64,000 nt of DNA. Source: Sacculina carcini. Its lineage: Eukaryota; Arthropoda; Thecostraca; Sacculinidae. The notes below the pieces were generated by a model, which worked only from the letters and a program-made list of their open reading frames with translations, was not told the origin of the DNA and did not search any database. The position numbers and the translations under genes are program-made. Positions 11,088 to 21,804 of the stretch are shown piece by piece. The stretch is from positions 3,375,235 to 3,439,234 of the forward strand of contig OU696579.1 of assembly GCA_916048095.2 (NCBI GenBank), given 5' to 3'. Positions within the stretch are counted from its first letter, which is position 1. Each line of letters begins with the position of its first letter.

Positions 11088-12402
11088 TTTATGCATATAT
11101 AAAAGAAATGATCTGTCTGTGTATTTAAGCTTGAATATGAGGTGACATAATTGCGCGGGCTCAATGGTATAGATCAAGGGCTTTAAACATAAGCGAAACG
11201 ATGGCTCATGTTAATGAAATAAAAATGTCCGGCGGGCAACAGCTATAGACAATAAAACGTTCAATTTCACCGCATAGAATGAATTCATATACACAACTAA
11301 CGGACTTTACTTCAAGATCCAGAACGTATCCTGTTCGAGCTCTGAATTATTCAGCACGACGGGTGGGTTTATATATGAGGCGGATTGATTGAAAATATTT
11401 TGTCAAAATATAAAAAATAATTTCATTTAGACTTATAAATTGATATGCTTTGTCTTATGAATTGTTCCGCACGACGGGCGGGATTAAATGCTAGATGAGA
11501 ATTTAAATTAAATAACATATAATTAAATCACAGTATACAATAAATGTTACTTAATATGTCTTACAGTTGGTTTCTATATTTTATTGGTGGGCTGCGAGAA
11601 CAATATTGGTGGGCCCCGTGTTTGATACTAAGAAGGGATGAGATGATATAAGATAAGATGGGATGGTTGGGTTTGGTTTGGTAGGATCGGACAGGTTATA
11701 TCGAGTTTAAAATGATTGCGGAATATAATGTATGTATATCGTAATGTATGTATGTATGTATGTATGTATATGTATTTGGCGGTGTGTGTGCATGAGTATG
11801 TTTGTGTGCGTGTGTGTGTGTGTGTTTGTGTGAGTGTGTGTGCTTGTGGGTGTGTGTATTGTCCGCATGTTTGTTTTCCCTAAGCGGCGTGTCTTACTTA
11901 TTTGTTTATATTTTTGCACCAAGATTTCTCTTTTCGCGCGTGTGTTTTAATGTGCGCTATGCAAATAAACGTTAATAATAATAATAATAATAATATCAAT
12001 GTATATGAATGTATGTATAATGATACAATGTATTATGGCAGTACATATAATACTGGTAAAAGTATAATATTACCTGTGCAAATGATGTTGGGGAATGACG
12101 TAAAGCTATAAATATATTTTGGAAACATTCTGATGAAAATGTTTCATTTTTCATCATTTTTCATAATTTCGTGTTTGAATTCTGAATTATTCCATACCAC
12201 TGGCAGGCTTGAATATGATGTTATTTGAGGGAAAATATTTTGTAAAAATAAAAATAAAAATCATTAAATTTATACATTTCAATTGATTAAGATTTTATGA
12301 GTTTACCATTTTCTTTTTTAATTTGTCATTCATATTTATGACTTAAATATGAATTTCATTTTATTAATTGCTCCGCACAACGGGCGGTTTTAAATGCTAG
12401 TA
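10408..12402 (+). repeat. Array of short hairpin-bounded modules
   Basis: At least four pairs of GC-rich motifs alternate: a TTCTGAATTATT-type motif followed by a GAGGCGG tail (10408, 10814, 11341, 12178) and, 115-200 bp later, a TGAATTG(T/C)TCCGCAC-type motif (10594, 11014, 11455, 12365), three of which are followed by TAATGCTAG or AAATGCTAG. An (AT)n tract lies at 11054-11085. Confidence 0.6.
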
Positions 12403-12776
12403 TATTTATATAAGTTTATGATTCTGTTGGTCCTGGTGAATTGCATAGTGTTCAGTGTAGCGGTGTTTATGTATGAAAGCGTGTGTAAGTGCAAGTGAGG
12501 GTGGGAGATTACACTACGTGTATCTGGCAATATTAACAGCTGATTATTTGCCAATTGCATGCGTGTATATGTGCGTGTGCGTGTGTGTTTAAAGGTGTAT
12601 GCGAGTGAATGTCTGCGCGTATGCAGCTGCTGGAGGAAGTAACAGTGTGAGATGGTCATGTTAATCAGTGGGGCACAATAAGTGAGCGATTGAAGTCGCG
12701 TGAGTGTTCACGTGTTGTGATTGTCTATCTCATGTGAGGTTATTTATTGTTTTTCTTAATACATTGACGTGTATAC
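12403..12776. other. Intron sequence between repeat block and dynein exon
   Basis: GT-rich, with no recognised gene. It contains the 5' splice donor GTATAC at 12771-12776 (minus strand) of the intron that follows the 12777-12908 exon. Confidence 0.5.
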
Positions 12777-12908
12777 CTTGTGCCACGAATCGGGAACGCG
12801 AGCATCAAACATTGCGTCCAGTGAAGACCGCAGTGCCGGCGACATCAGAATGGTACCCTCGATGGCCAGTTGGAGGTCAGTAAGCGTTTGACGCACCACA
12901 GACAGTAC
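12777..12908 (-). CDS. DNAH5/8-like: Axonemal dynein heavy chain exon, 44 codons
   Basis: This exon encodes the dynein C-terminal segment with blocks [23 protein letters not shown] and VPDSWHK. In DNAH5-like chains the matching order is LKLAIDGTIIMSENL, DARIP and W-K. It begins after a CAG acceptor (12909-12911) and ends at AAG before GTATAC, phase 0 at both ends. Protein order places it directly after the 31723-31803 exon and directly before the 2369-2521 exon, so the three introns are defined by this window alone. It is too short to stand out as an ORF and was found by looking for the expected missing segment. Confidence 0.88.
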
Positions 12909-13805
12909 CTGAGCACGTGTCGTGGGCGCAAGCCCGGCGCGCAGAATTAAAATGCCTCATATGGAGAAAACGTGGTTGTGATTGGGCGGTGCGAACGATC
13001 GGGCGGTGCGATATATCGCATTGAAATGAATTTTGCACGCCAGAAGCGCCGGAGGTGTAATGTTTATCATAAACGGCCTTTCATCGTTTGAGGAACAGGT
13101 TATAATTGAAGGATATATAGTAGGATATAGGATATATATTATATATATATAGTTATAGTGCAGCATATTGTGCAATTTCTTTTGATCTAGTCATTTTCTT
13201 ATGTATTATATCAATTGTATGTCTGTGTGTATGTGTGTGTGTGGATGGGTGATGTATTGATCTGTCATGATTGTGTGTGTCATATTGTCTTTGTGTATTT
13301 TTTCTCTTTCTCTTTCTCTTATTCTCCACGTTCAAAGTGCGCAGGGGCTGCATGATGCAGTTTATAGCGCTTGCACTCTTCCTGTGTCACTTTGTTCGTT
13401 TTGTTCAATAATAATAATAGGAGCCAATATTTCTCAATATCGGCATATATGTATGTATGTGTGTGTATGTGTGTGCGTGTTTGTGTATGTGCGTGTTTGT
13501 GTATGTGCGTGTCTGTGGGTGTGAAACTCTTGTACTGTAAATAACTCGAGTTATTTGGTTTTATGGTTGGTTTCTGTTCAAGCATGTGTGCATCTGAACA
13601 TTTAGTGATTATTTTGGTTGTGTATATGCGTGCGTGTGTGTATGTGTGTGTGTGTGTGTTTAAGAGCGTTTTAGAGACCTACCGATGTAAAACGCTTGTA
13701 CTGTATGTCTTACTGTGCTGTACTGTGTGTGTGTGTGTGTGTGTGCGTGTGTGTCTCTGTTCTTAGTAGTTGTTCTTACTACTTACTACTTACTTACTTA
13801 CTACT
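12909..13805. other. Dynein intron: microsatellite-rich sequence and LINE-A 3' flank
   Basis: No gene was recognised. A GCGGTGCGA direct repeat lies near 12986-13010. GT-rich tracts occur at 13220-13250, 13445-13520, 13630-13660 and 13725-13755, and a TTAC repeat at about 13785-13800. The part next to 13806 is probably the 3' UTR of the minus-strand LINE-A. Confidence 0.5.
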
Positions 13806-14066
13806 CAGTTGTCTTCGTAGGAAAGAGTCAGGGGCACGTGACTCCCTCCTTCCAGCTGTCGTATTTCTTCTTGAACTGTTGTTGTTGGTTGATGAACGAC
13901 GTCGCCTGACAACCTATTTGAGCTTAATTTACTATATTTAGGAAACTATATTTATGGATGCCCTTTTTAATCCTGCGTTTTTGAAGGCCAAAATTGTGAT
14001 TTCTGTTAGATTTGGAAAATTTAAACAGCTTCCGATCTTCAATTCCTTCTTTCCTCGTAAGACACC
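13806..14066 (-). pseudogene. LINE-A ORF2 C-terminus (part 3 of 3)
   Basis: The minus strand reads a LINE C-terminal tail with IEDRKLFKFSKSNRNHNFGL and a VVHQPTT-like stretch across two frames, so it is a relic. It continues the LINE-A segment at 21990-22412: the cut is exactly where the Gypsy-like fossil 14067-21989 begins, and removing that fossil joins ...NMTRLH to GVLRGKEG in one frame. Clade is CR1/Jockey-like by the C-terminal pattern. Confidence 0.6.
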
Positions 14067-14257
14067 TGTTTTGATTTAGCCTTGCCCCACAAGAAACACA
14101 CTCAGTAAAAGTACACTCTGATATTTCATGCACAGTACACGTCACAGTCAACGCACACCAATACTAATCGAACACAACTACACACTTGTCAATCTCACAC
14201 CACTTGCATATGCGCATACACATAGTTCCATTCAGGACATACACACAACAATCGACA
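14067..14257 (-). repeat. LTR of Gypsy-1 (3' LTR)
   Basis: Starts TGTTTTGATTTAGCC and ends CAATCGACA on the plus strand, matching 21805-21989 with scattered differences. It is the outer end of the fossil on the low-coordinate side. Confidence 0.7.
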
Positions 14258-15205
14258 TATAATTCCTGGACACTCAGACCAGCCAAAGTTATTAACGAAT
14301 TCTAAACGAATGAGCTGATTTCGAAAATGGAAACACTCACTGTAGATGAAACAATTTTAAATCTGAAGGATATAATGATGACACCGGCAGCATACTGTGG
14401 CAAGAAGGTGTATGCAAAGAAATCAAATAGTGCAAATGTTGTTGGTTATGATAATAGATGCTGGAGAATTCGTATTCGATATCACAGAATGAAACAACAT
14501 TACAGCAAATGTAAAAACTATGAAAAATACAGAAATTTGATCAGTAGTAGTAAACAATATAAAGCAGAATTGAAAAGAGTTGAAGCCAGTAGGAAATAAT
14601 ATAATAATAATAAATTTACGCATTTGAACACGGCAATGGAAAGGCTAATGTTGGCGTGAATTTATGCATGGGCAAAGCCTCACGGCCCCGGTTGGCACAC
14701 CGCAGGTCCGGCCGCACGGGTTTTGCAGTCACCGCCAGCATAGAAACTGCACGGCTGCGCGCACACAAAACCCGCAGTGCGACAATTGGGCTGCCCTTTC
14801 AGAAACGAGCCCAAACGTTTCACCTCGCCAGGGAATCGAACCCTGGAACTCTCGTGCACAGAGCGTGCGTCTTAGCCACTCGGCTACGAGGCGGACCGAA
14901 AGAGTAGGAAAGAAAATATTGTGCAAAAACTGAAAGCTTCAAAAAGTCGAGATCCAAAAACCTTTTGGAAAATTTTGAAAGATGAAAACATGAGCAAAGA
15001 TATACCTAAAAATTTAGACATAATGCGGGAAATTTTTTCAAGTTTATCAGACAAACTAAACATTACTGAATCGCAAGCCGAAGAACAGAGAAATGAACAA
15101 AGGGAGAGCGATACCCAAGAACAAGACTTACTGAATTCGCCAATATAAGGTATGAGATAAAAAATGCCATAAGTAAACTGAAAAATGGAAAAGAGGCCGG
15201 ACCAG
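14258..15205 (+). pseudogene. LINE fragment (endonuclease-RT linker) interrupted by a SINE
   Basis: The plus strand reads a LINE ORF2 linker region: ELISKMETLTVDETILN at the start, basic residues RYHRMKQHYSKC, SRDPKTFWKIL, and IKNAISKLKNGKEAG at the end, the usual lead-in to reverse transcriptase. It is cut at about 15205, where Gypsy-1 RNase H sequence begins. It lies where Gypsy-1 integrase would be expected. Removing the SINE at 14597-14902 together with one target copy leaves one open frame through VEASRKENIVQKLK. One stop lies in frame near 15146 unless the frame shifts. Clade is CR1/Jockey-like at best. Confidence 0.6.
14597..14902 (-). mobile_element. tRNA-derived SINE with 9-bp target duplication
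   Basis: On the minus strand the head (14893 to 14821) resembles a tRNA of about 73 nt: acceptor arms CGCCTCG/CGAGGTG pair, box A is TAGCCGAGTGG (14876-14886) and box B is GGTTCGATTCC (14832-14842) in a canonical T loop. The anticodon arm is degenerate. The tail at low coordinates is (ATT)n-like. Flanking AGTAGGAAA is duplicated at 14588-14596 and 14903-14911. It interrupts a LINE fragment whose frame is continuous across the empty site. Confidence 0.8.
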
Positions 15206-15680
15206 TCTTCCCACCAGGAACTTGCGACAATTTTGCAATGCCCAACTCACGACAAGTGCTTCGAGCTCAACGGTCGCGTAGCGCGACTCCGTGTCGCTGA
15301 TGAATCGCGAACTGGCTTGCACGACTCTCCATTCGCCATCTTCTTGCTCCTGTGACAGTATGAAGTCTAAACCATGGGTGCGACTAGCGTCGGTTGTCTG
15401 CGAAGTTGGTCGACTCGGGTGATAGAAGGCCAGCACTGCATTTGATGACACTATTTGCCGGGCATTTTGAAATGGACGATCATGAATGACGTTCCACAAA
15501 AACTCGTCGTTCTTCTTCAGAAGTCTACGTAAGGGTTGAAGTGAACTGGCGACAACCTTGGAGAATGACGTTATTATATTGACGAGGCCGAACAATTTTC
15601 TCAGTTCTGTGATGTTCCGTGGAGTAGGGAACTCAGCCAATGCGTCGGTGAGATCAGTATCTAAAGAATAACCATTTCTC

Positions 15681-17492
15681 GTGTTCCTTTGCTCTTGTTC
15701 ATTTTGGAATTCTTTTCGCACAGCCCGAGACTTATTTCTTTCTGCGGTTGCTTCTTCCAAATCGAACTTCTATCTTTCCAAGCTGAGTGAGCACCGTGCA
15801 TCTTCTCACTCGCGCTGGTCCACCTTGAAAGCTATTTCGGGTCGAGCCCATCAGCCATCATGCTCAATCACCGCCTCTAATTTTGCTCATTTCTTTGCTG
15901 AAAAAATATCCGTTCTGCATTCCAGCATTCAATCTTCTTCCTCACCTTTGTCTTTTTCATCGTCAATCGAATCTTTGTCGTCACTCTCTTTCATTCCTAT
16001 ATCAAAGACCGCGCGCTATCTCAGATCACTCCAAAAATATCGCTGCCCTACCGATTCAATAAACTTTTCTGCACTTTCTGATTCAATTCTTCTACTGGCT
16101 CCCTTCTTCACTAATTTTATTAACTCCTCGTTTCTCCACGGTATTTTTCTTGCCTCCAAGCATGCATCTATAATGCCTATTCTTAAGAAACCTTGTCTTG
16201 ATCCTACTCTACCATGCAATTATCGACCAATCTCGATCTTATCTCTCCCTTCGAAACTCCTTGAATCAGCCATCTTGGATCAACTCCGTCCAGTTATACA
16301 ATCTGCTCTTGACTCTCATCAATCTGGTTTCGTTTCGAACCACTCTACTGAAACCCTGCTACTCTCACTTGTCACCGATATTTTCTCACATTTCTCATAT
16401 GGCAAGTCTGCTATTCTCATTTCGCTAGACTTCTCTTCTGCTTTTGACCTTGTAGACCATTCCATCTTAAGTCAAGATATCGCTCATGCTGGTCTTTCCT
16501 CTAGTGCACTTTCTCTTCTTACATCTTATCTCACCAACCGATCTTACTCAGTCCGATGCAGCTCAACTACCTCATTGTCTGTGCTTCTCACTTCTGGAGT
16601 GCCACAAGGCTCGCTCCTCGGTCCTCTCCTCTTCAATCTCTATGTCTCATAGTTGTGCTTAGTCTTGCGCCGCTATCCTATTGCGTACCATATTTATGCT
16701 GACGACGTCCAACTATTATTTCCCCTCACTTTATCTTCCTCATGTCTAGTTTCTGAACTTCTTAATGATATATCTTCCTGGGCTGCCTCAAGGAAACTTG
16801 TCCTTAATCATTCAAAGACTGAATATCTTGTATCTCACCCTCCTAGACTCACCCCTCACAATATTAATCTTCCTCTTGCCTCTCAGATTCGCAACTTGGG
16901 AGTTATATTCAATACATCACTTCGCTTCTCAAGTCATTTCTCTCAGCTCACTCGCTCTTGCCGTTTTATCATTCGCCAATTTTATCTTATCCGTGCTTTC
17001 ATTGATGAAGCATTTGCCACCCTATTAGTCAATTCTTACATATTCTCAAAATTTGATTACTGCAACTCTCTCTTCTTTCATCTTCCTTTTAAATCTGTCC
17101 GCCAACTTCAATCTGTGATTAATTTAGCATGTCGATTTGTTTTGCGACTTCCTCCAAAAACTACTACATCATCCCACCTCCGGCAGCTTGGCTGGTTTCC
17201 CGCTCTTTCACGGATTCGATTCAAAATTTGCTGTTTGACATTCAAATTGATTCATTCTCCATCTTCACCATTGTATCTTCATTCTCTTCTCATACCCAGC
17301 GTTCGCTCTGATAGTCGCCATCGTAAGCCTTTAGTTAGTCCTCCCGCTATCAAATTATCTCCCTGGTCGTCCAAATCTTTTACATTTTATGCTCCTCGTA
17401 TATATAACTCGCTTCCCTCACACATCCTTGAAAAAACGTCTATCAAGTCTATCTCTGTCGCCTTGCACAAACACCTACTTGAATCTGCTTGA
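15681..17492 (+). pseudogene. LINE-B ORF2 reverse transcriptase with one in-frame stop
   Basis: The frame runs 603 codons with a single TAG at 16650-16652. Motifs in order are the linker TLKAISGRAHQPS, RT block NYRPISILSLPSKLLE, LDFSSAFDLVDH, SGVPQGSLLGPLLFNLYVS just before the stop, YADDVQLL (catalytic aspartates) just after it, and LNHSKTEYL. The C-terminal region continues to LPSHILEKTSIKSI. No endonuclease is present because of 5' truncation. The single stop between RT motifs means this copy would not make full RT. Its low damage suggests it is much younger than Gypsy-1. Confidence 0.8.
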
Positions 17493-18157
17493 TCTAACCT
17501 ACCCTGTAATCTGTTTCCGTTATCTTCAAACTTTTTCCTCATTGTGAATTACTGTGTTCGGCTGGTTGACTCACTTCGGTCTGGTAAATTGTCTGGTCAG
17601 GAGAATTCCTGCTACTGGTACTGTGTAGCCCAGTACAACCAGTCTCATAGTCGAGTGGTCGGCGACTAAGCCGGCTCCCCCACTGGTTCCCACAAGTGAA
17701 GAGGGTGGCTAGACACCCAGAAGGACTAAAAATAAAACCTGTCCAAGGGCAGAAGAGCTACTAGCTAGCCAACGGCCATCTAGCATTTATTTTTATTCTT
17801 TTATATCTTATGCTTTTGTATTCTCTTTTTAATGTTCACTTTGCTATATTTTCTCTATTACCAGTATATATGTTCTCTCTTTCCATTATATTCTCTATTA
17901 CATTACATTATTCATATATGTATATGTGTATGCATGTGTATGTGTATATATGTGCGTGTGTATGTGTTCGTGTGAATGTGTTTGTGTCTCTGTATGTATT
18001 CAATTTTGCAAGCACCCATGTACTTTCTGTCGATTTGTGCTCCTTATTTTTGTCCACATACCGCTCTGTGTCTACACTTTTATTACCCTGCTCCTGCTCG
18101 GGCCTTTGCCCTCGAAAGTGCGCTATATCAAATACATGTTGTTGTTGTTGTTGTTGT
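17493..18157 (+). other. LINE-B 3' UTR and (TTG)n tail
   Basis: Non-coding 3' region with TATATGTGT-type microsatellite at 17910-18000 and a terminal (TTG)n at 18138-18156. Sequence around 18040-18080 matches both sides of the LTR dimer junction (22600-22638 and 31291-31340), so it serves as an empty-site reference. Confidence 0.75.
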
Positions 18158-19519
18158 ATTTCTTTTTTTACTACATATCCAGCAAAGTTTACCGCATTTT
18201 GAGCGACACAAGACTTACCGCGGCTCAGCGATATGCCAGAATAAGCATATTTTTCTACAAACTCGGTGACGTGCTTGATGTGCTCATCGAGTGTCATGTC
18301 ATAGAGCATCACATCGTCCACCACACGTGCAAAGCGAGGTAGAGCAGAAAGACACTCGGTCATACCTCTGTTGTAATGATCAGAGATACTGCTGATGCCA
18401 TATGGGACTCTTACAAATTTACCGCACAAAAGGTGTCAATAACGTTGTGAGAATTTGACTTTTTTCGTCCAGCTCACACTGGCTCACCTTTGAGTGCATC
18501 GAAGGTAGCAAAATACTGTGCGTCAGCGTGAAGTAGATGCCGCATATGCCGGACTGTCGCTCATGTAAGGCTCTCTGACGACATACCGATGTAGGCACGT
18601 CAGGTCGATGCAAAGACGAATTTTGTCGCAATGTTTCTTTGGTGCCACGACTAATGGGGCACACCAGTCCGACGTTTCAGTCGTTGGAGTTATAACACCG
18701 CTCCTTACGAGAGTGTGGAGTTCATCTTTGAGTTTGTCTCTTAGAGCGAACGGTATCCTTCTGGGTGATGTAACGCAGAAGGGCTTGGCGTCTTCGCGAA
18801 GAACGATTTTGAATTTTCCACCGGGGAGTGGTCTGATTATTCCGTCAAAAACTTGAGGAAAACGCTGCATTATGTCATCGGTGATTTATTTCAGCACTTT
18901 GGCATCAACATCGCTTGCTGGATGTGACTCTGTCTTGACTTGTACTTCTCTGTACGGCTTCGCTAGCGACAGGATGTGCCTTTACAGTACCACTAGCGTC
19001 GATCCCGCGCACTGTTTGTCTCGGGTACTGTTCATTGATGAAATGAAGAGCACGCGAGGTGCGCCATGATAGAATGAATCCTTGAACTCCAGGCAGCACT
19101 TGAAAGACTTCTCGTGCGTTGTGCTGCCCGCAAGAGACGTTTCCGAAAAATGTTCCAAGAGTCTCCACTGTTGATTGATCGGCCAATTTTGGACGATTAT
19201 GAGTCTCAGCTGGAGTCAAATCAGCTGGTGTCATGCTCAGTCGATGCAGTAAATCGAGTTCAGCTACTGAAATATCAGCTCCGGAATCTGGGAGGGCCGA
19301 TACTTTGATGGTCTTGTGGGTTTTCAACGTCACTGTTACCCGTGGTGCATGTTCAGCCGTCGTGCTGGCTATGATGCTGGTGACTTGCATCTGTGATACG
19401 CTTTGCGATTGTGCATTTGAACGCTGGCGACACACTTTCTGAAAATGTCCATTTTTCTTGCAAAATTTGCATGTGGCTTGTCGAGCGGGACACTGAGTCA
19501 TATCAAGGTGCCAACTTCC

Positions 19520-19917
19520 TGTTGTGTTGTGTATTGTGTTTGTATTGTCAGAGAGATAGCGCGAGTAAGTGTGTGAGTGTGGGTATATGCGCGTGTGTAT
19601 GTGTGTGTGTGTGCTCTTGTTGCATTTAGTATGGCTAAGAGTGTGTATTGTATGTGTGATTCACGCTCGCTTCGTTTAGTTCACTAGATGTGCGTGAATG
19701 TGTGTGCATGTGTGTGTGTGTGTGTAGGGGAGTGAATTTGATATGGGTTAAGGACGGTTGCTGTGTGTGAGCTGTGCGTAAGAGCGTTGCGTGGTAGCTG
19801 TGTGATATAGTCTTGTGGGTCGTGCGATTGTGGTGTGACGTCTTGTGGGCGCGCGTGGGCATCACTGCCCCACGCGCGCCTGTGTGGAATATATCTTAGT
19901 TTTTTATTTCTGTTACA
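19520..19917 (+). repeat. 5' LTR of gag-only element
   Basis: TG...CA bounded, GT-rich, ends TTTCTGTTACA. Matches 20666-21058 throughout. Confidence 0.75.
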
Positions 19918-20665
19918 AGCTATTTCGGCTACAATATGGCATCCAGTGAACGTAAATGTGAAGTATCGGTGCCAAACCAAGCGAGTGAGGACCGTGTGTT
20001 GCTGTCAGCCGGCCAATTTGACGCGAGGTGCATCGCAAAATATGATGGTTTATCAGACATCGTAGAGTGGTTTACCAGAGATGATGCAGTGTGCCAGTTA
20101 CAAAGAGTTCCTCTGGTCTCAGTCATACCACTCCGACTGACAGGTGGTGCGTTCAGCGTGTGGTCAGAACTGCCTGCAGGTAGTCGGCTGTCTTTGGAGT
20201 CAGTGCTAGCTGCTTAATATTCTGCATTTGCTATAGACCAGCACGCAGCCTGCGAACAGTTCGCTGCAAGACGGCTACGCGTGGGCGAGTCTGTGGATGT
20301 GTTTTGTCTGACCTTCGTCGTCTCGCTAGTCTTTTTGGGGGAGTTCCCGATCGAGTTTTGATGTGTGCGTTTGTGGCTGGACTACCAGATGCTGTGCGAC
20401 AGATAATTCGCGCGGGCTCTCGAGCTGATAACTTGGGTCTGCAGGATGTGCTAGTGAGATCTCGCTCCATTCTCAGCGATCGTGCTATGACAACAGCTTT
20501 TGGTGTGGAATCGCAGGAAAGGAACCAGCTGTACTGTTGTCGCCTTTAATAAGATTTGTCTGCGTTTAGCTGGGCCATCGTTGGTTGTGAAATGTTGTGT
20601 CAGGATTTTGCTTCGCATTGCTTACTTTAGTTGTTTGTATTTGTTTCTTTGGAAACAGGCGGAGG

Positions 20666-21058
20666 TGTTGTGTTGTGTATTGTGTTTGTATTGTGAGAGA
20701 GATAGCGCACGTAAGTGTGTGAGTGTGTGTGTATGCGCGCGTGTATGCGTGTGTGCTCTTGTCGCATTTAGTATGGCTAACAGTGTGTATTGTATGTTTG
20801 ATTCGCGCTCGCTTCCTTTAGTTCTCTAGATGTGCGTGAATGTGTGTGTGCATGTGTGTGTGTGTATGGGAGTGAATTTGATATGGGTAGAGGACGCTTG
20901 GTGTGTGTGAGCTGCGCGTAAAAGCGCTGCGTGGTAGCTGTGTGATATAGTCTTGTGGCTGGTGCGATTGTGGTGTGACGTCTTATGGGCACGCGTGGGG
21001 TAGTGATGCCCACGCGCGCCTGTCTGGAAATATCTTAGTTTTTTGAATTTCTGTTACA
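20666..21058 (+). repeat. 3' LTR of gag-only element
   Basis: TG...CA bounded copy of 19520-19917. The preceding GGAAACAGGCGGAGG is the likely polypurine-rich tract. Confidence 0.75.
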
Positions 21059-21804
21059 CTACCGCCACACCATGTACATGTTTTCTGGTGTGGAGTCGCG
21101 CAACCCGCTTTGCTGAATCGCTTGGATTTTATTTGAGCCACTTGGTGCCCAAGAATAGTCGATTCGTCGCGACTGGCGGCGTCCTGTGCTCTGCAAATTT
21201 CTATATCATTCTGCAGAGAAAGATTCGGGACAGCACACAGTTTCTGTACCGTAGAGGCGTCTAGAAGTCCGATCACAATTCGGTCACGAATAAGTGATTC
21301 ACGACAGCTGTTGCAAAACTTGCAACGCGTCGCCAAGTCTTTCAATGCTGTGCAGAAATCGTCGAAGCATTCTCCTTCTGCTTGTCTTTTGGCGTTGATG
21401 TTGCGCCGTTCAATGACCTCATTGGTCTGCCTAACGGTGTATGACTACAGGCCAGCTATGGTGGAGTTAATGTCTTCAAATGCTACCTGTGGTAAGTCGA
21501 GGTTCTCCATGACCTTAATGGTGTCGTCTGAGAGACACGAACTCAGTGCAGCCAACTGTATGGTCTTTAGTGCCGCTGTCGGACCTGTTAACAATGCAAA
21601 ATCGTCCCACCGCCGTCTCCAGGCTCGAAACGAGTTCTTTCTCCACTGAAAGTTTTAATATGTGTGGCTGGGTCACTTTTGCCAACCACGAAAACGGCTC
21701 AGCTTGTCGAGGGGCCGGCACTGGAGGTTCATGTTGAGGCAATGCTTGATCAACAACGGAATGCTCGTCCCTGAACTCCGTATTTGATCCTGTCGGCTGT
21801 GCCA

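Larger units (their letters stand above)
15680..18157 (+). mobile_element. LINE-B, 5'-truncated CR1/L2-like retrotransposon
   Basis: This plus-strand LINE is inserted in the reverse transcriptase region of Gypsy-1. ATTTCT is present at both sides (15674-15679 and 18158-18163), consistent with a short target duplication. It starts in the linker before RT, so it is 5' truncated. After the ORF comes a 3' UTR of about 660 bp, ending with GTGCGCTATATCAAATACAT and (TTG)n. A simple-repeat 3' tail is usual in CR1/L2-type LINEs. A second copy of this 3' end lies at 22413-22638 plus 31291-31388, and a minus-strand tip at about 45023-45065. Confidence 0.8.
19520..21058 (+). mobile_element. Short gag-only LTR retrotransposon fossil inside Gypsy-1
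   Basis: Two LTRs of about 395 bp (19520-19917 and 20666-21058) start TGTTGTGTTGTG and end CTGTTACA. Between them lie about 750 bp with gag-like coding only (about 19936-20549; DIVEWF, PLRLTGGAFSVW). No protease, RT or integrase is present, so it would have depended on a related element. The leader after the first LTR is AGCTATTTCGGCTACA, as in the LTR dimer. Flanks CTTCC and CTACC could be an aged 5-bp target duplication. The LTRs differ by several percent by eye. Gag looks broken with about two breaks. Confidence 0.7.

Noticed and set aside
14821-14893. A functional tRNA gene
   Set aside because: Acceptor pairing and A/B boxes are present, but the anticodon arm is degenerate and the segment is the head of a SINE with a tail and target duplications.
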